Assembly: GCA_004555855.1 (NCBI GenBank)
Contig: SFJQ01000014.1
Coordinates: 1 to 24,737, forward strand
Length of the DNA: 24,737 nt
Reading direction: 5' to 3'
From: [Eubacterium] saphenum
GTDB taxonomy: Bacteria > Bacillota > Clostridia > Oscillospirales > Ruminococcaceae
Below, one piece after another: positions 24,378 through 24,737 of the stretch (within the stretch, counting starts at the first letter, position 1; the number at the start of each line of letters is the position of its first letter). The notes under the pieces are model-generated. The model worked only from the letters and a program-made list of their open reading frames with translations. It made no database searches and was not told the DNA's origin. Position numbers and translations under genes: made by a program.

Positions 24378-24483
24378 GATGACGAGTGACGGTTCCGACT
24401 CGTCGGTAAAATAAAAATTGACCGAGCGATGATGACGAGTGACGGTTCTGACTCGTCGGTAAAATAAAAATTGACCGAGCGAT
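24378..24483 (+). repeat. Two tandem copies of a 53-bp repeat
   Basis: Unit 1 runs 24378-24430 and unit 2 runs 24431-24483, with 52 of 53 positions identical. The stem is at 24381-24387/24398-24404 and 24434-24440/24451-24457. The pairing of loop CGGTT (24390-24394) with tail GACCG (24420-24424) would form a pseudoknot and is repeated in unit 2. Confidence 0.95.
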
Positions 24484-24491
24484 GATAACAG

Positions 24492-24525
24492 ACAGGGCTG
24501 ATAAACAAGTCAGCCCTGTTTTATT
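24492..24525 (+). terminator. Terminator between RNA antitoxin and toxin gene
   Basis: ACAGGGCTGA (24492-24501) pairs perfectly with TCAGCCCTGT (24510-24519), and TTTATT follows. In type III systems a leaky terminator at this place sets the ratio of antitoxin RNA to toxin message. Confidence 0.92.
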
Positions 24526-24544
24526 ATGAAAGGAAGAAGTTGTA

Positions 24545-24737
24545 ATGAACTTTGAATATAAAATTTGTAGACTAAATTCAAATTTCTACAAAGTCTATAA
24601 ACCGAATTTATATCACGAAATATTATCCAAACCCGAGCGACCTTATTTTTGTTTACTTATCGATATTCACGACGATTATTATATCTGCGTACCATACCGC
24701 ACCTCTATTTCTCATAATAACGCATTTTTATTCAAAA
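24545..24737 (+). CDS. Type III toxin, ToxN/CptN/TenpN-like endoribonuclease (3' end outside window)
   Basis: The ATG at 24545 follows AAAGGAAG by 8 nt, and the frame stays open to the window end (64 codons seen). The protein starts MNFEYKICRLNSNFYKVYKP and continues with KPERPYFCLLIDIHDDYYIC and VPYRTSISHNNAFLFK. The pattern of a short N-terminal segment, RPY-hydrophobic strand, then (I/V)P(F/Y)R(T/S)-x-I-x-H-x-x-A/C-F recalls the N-terminal part of the ToxN-fold toxins. The TenpIN branch is my first guess, with CptIN not excluded. These are RNases held inactive by their repeat RNA, and several abort phage infection. The assignment rests as much on the promoter-repeat-terminator context as on the protein. 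The gene is AT-rich compared with the core genes. Confidence 0.72.
   Translation, partial: MNFEYKICRLNSNFYKVYKPNLYHEILSKPERPYFCLLIDIHDDYYICVPYRTSISHNNAFLFK

Larger units (their letters stand above)
24351..24525 (+). ncRNA. Predicted type III RNA antitoxin (tandem-repeat RNA)
   Basis: From the promoter to the terminator this is about 175 nt without a credible reading frame. It holds two tandem 53-nt repeats (24378-24430 and 24431-24483) that differ at one base (C at 24396 versus T at 24449, in the loop). Each repeat has the stem GACGAGT/ACTCGTC around a 10-nt loop, then an A-rich tail. In type III toxin-antitoxin systems such repeats are cut by the toxin into single units that bind and inactivate it. 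The repeats are followed by a terminator and then the toxin-like gene. The order and strand are as in ToxIN, CptIN and TenpIN. The exact cleavage points cannot be read from sequence. Confidence 0.8.

Noticed and set aside
24378..24483. Tandem repeats considered as a short CRISPR array
   Set aside because: The copies are directly adjacent with no unique spacers and no cas genes are present.
24047..24508. 153-codon minus-strand frame across the antitoxin repeats
   Set aside because: Its repeated peptide merely reflects the 53-bp DNA repeat; it would be antisense to the promoter-driven RNA and has no ribosome binding site.
24351..24525. Tandem hairpins considered as a riboswitch or a mini-ykkC (guanidine-II) tandem
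   Set aside because: The loops are 10 nt rather than ACGR tetraloops, the units are nearly identical over 53 nt, and the following gene is toxin-like rather than a transporter.

Overview
The window is mainly chromosomal housekeeping DNA of a low-to-middle GC Gram-positive anaerobe, most likely a member of the class Clostridia in the Ruminococcaceae/Oscillospiraceae range. The signs are a spoIIE sporulation gene, a glgB-glgC-glgD glycogen operon in which GlgD is the non-catalytic partner subunit, lipobox lipoproteins, TATAAT promoters (several with an extended TGn), AGGAGG-type ribosome binding sites and a perfect CcpA-type cre site. Species cannot be named from the sequence alone.

Layout. 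1-389: AT-rich remnant of a relaxase gene, a strong hairpin and the 3' end of guaA, a known integration target; this looks like the scar or edge of an integrative element. 390-5428 (minus): pncA, pncB, an unrecognised 487-residue protein and guaA, probably one transcription unit (NAD salvage plus GMP synthesis). 5519-6886 (minus): glmU. 6900-8102 (plus): a three-PH-domain membrane protein, head-to-head with glmU with 13 bp between start codons. 8103-8328: non-coding, holding an 82-nt perfect four-way-junction palindrome. 8329-10905 (minus): a PrsA-like foldase lipoprotein followed by an Orn/Lys/Arg decarboxylase-family enzyme. 11116-12279 (plus): BMP-family lipoprotein. 12319-13970 (minus): a small TPR-like protein, dCMP deaminase and rsmA, from one clear promoter. 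14214-16475 (plus): spoIIE. 16476-17362: almost 0.9 kb non-coding, full of hairpins, including two diverged copies of a hairpin-pair element with compensatory changes, then the cre site and the glg promoter. 17363-21744 (plus): glgB-glgC-glgD and a terminator. 21787-22326 (minus): HAD hydrolase. 22469-24229 (plus): an ABC-2 type transporter.

The most interesting part is the right edge. At 24316-24737 a consensus sigma-A promoter drives two tandem 53-nt repeats, then a rho-independent terminator, then a gene whose visible N-terminus resembles the ToxN/CptN/TenpN endoribonucleases. This is the architecture of a type III (RNA antitoxin-protein toxin) toxin-antitoxin and phage-defence locus. The toxin gene is cut by the window end. 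The repeat unit can fold into a stem-loop whose loop pairs with the 3' tail as a pseudoknot, as in characterised type III antitoxin RNAs. Accessory DNA therefore flanks both ends of an otherwise conserved block.
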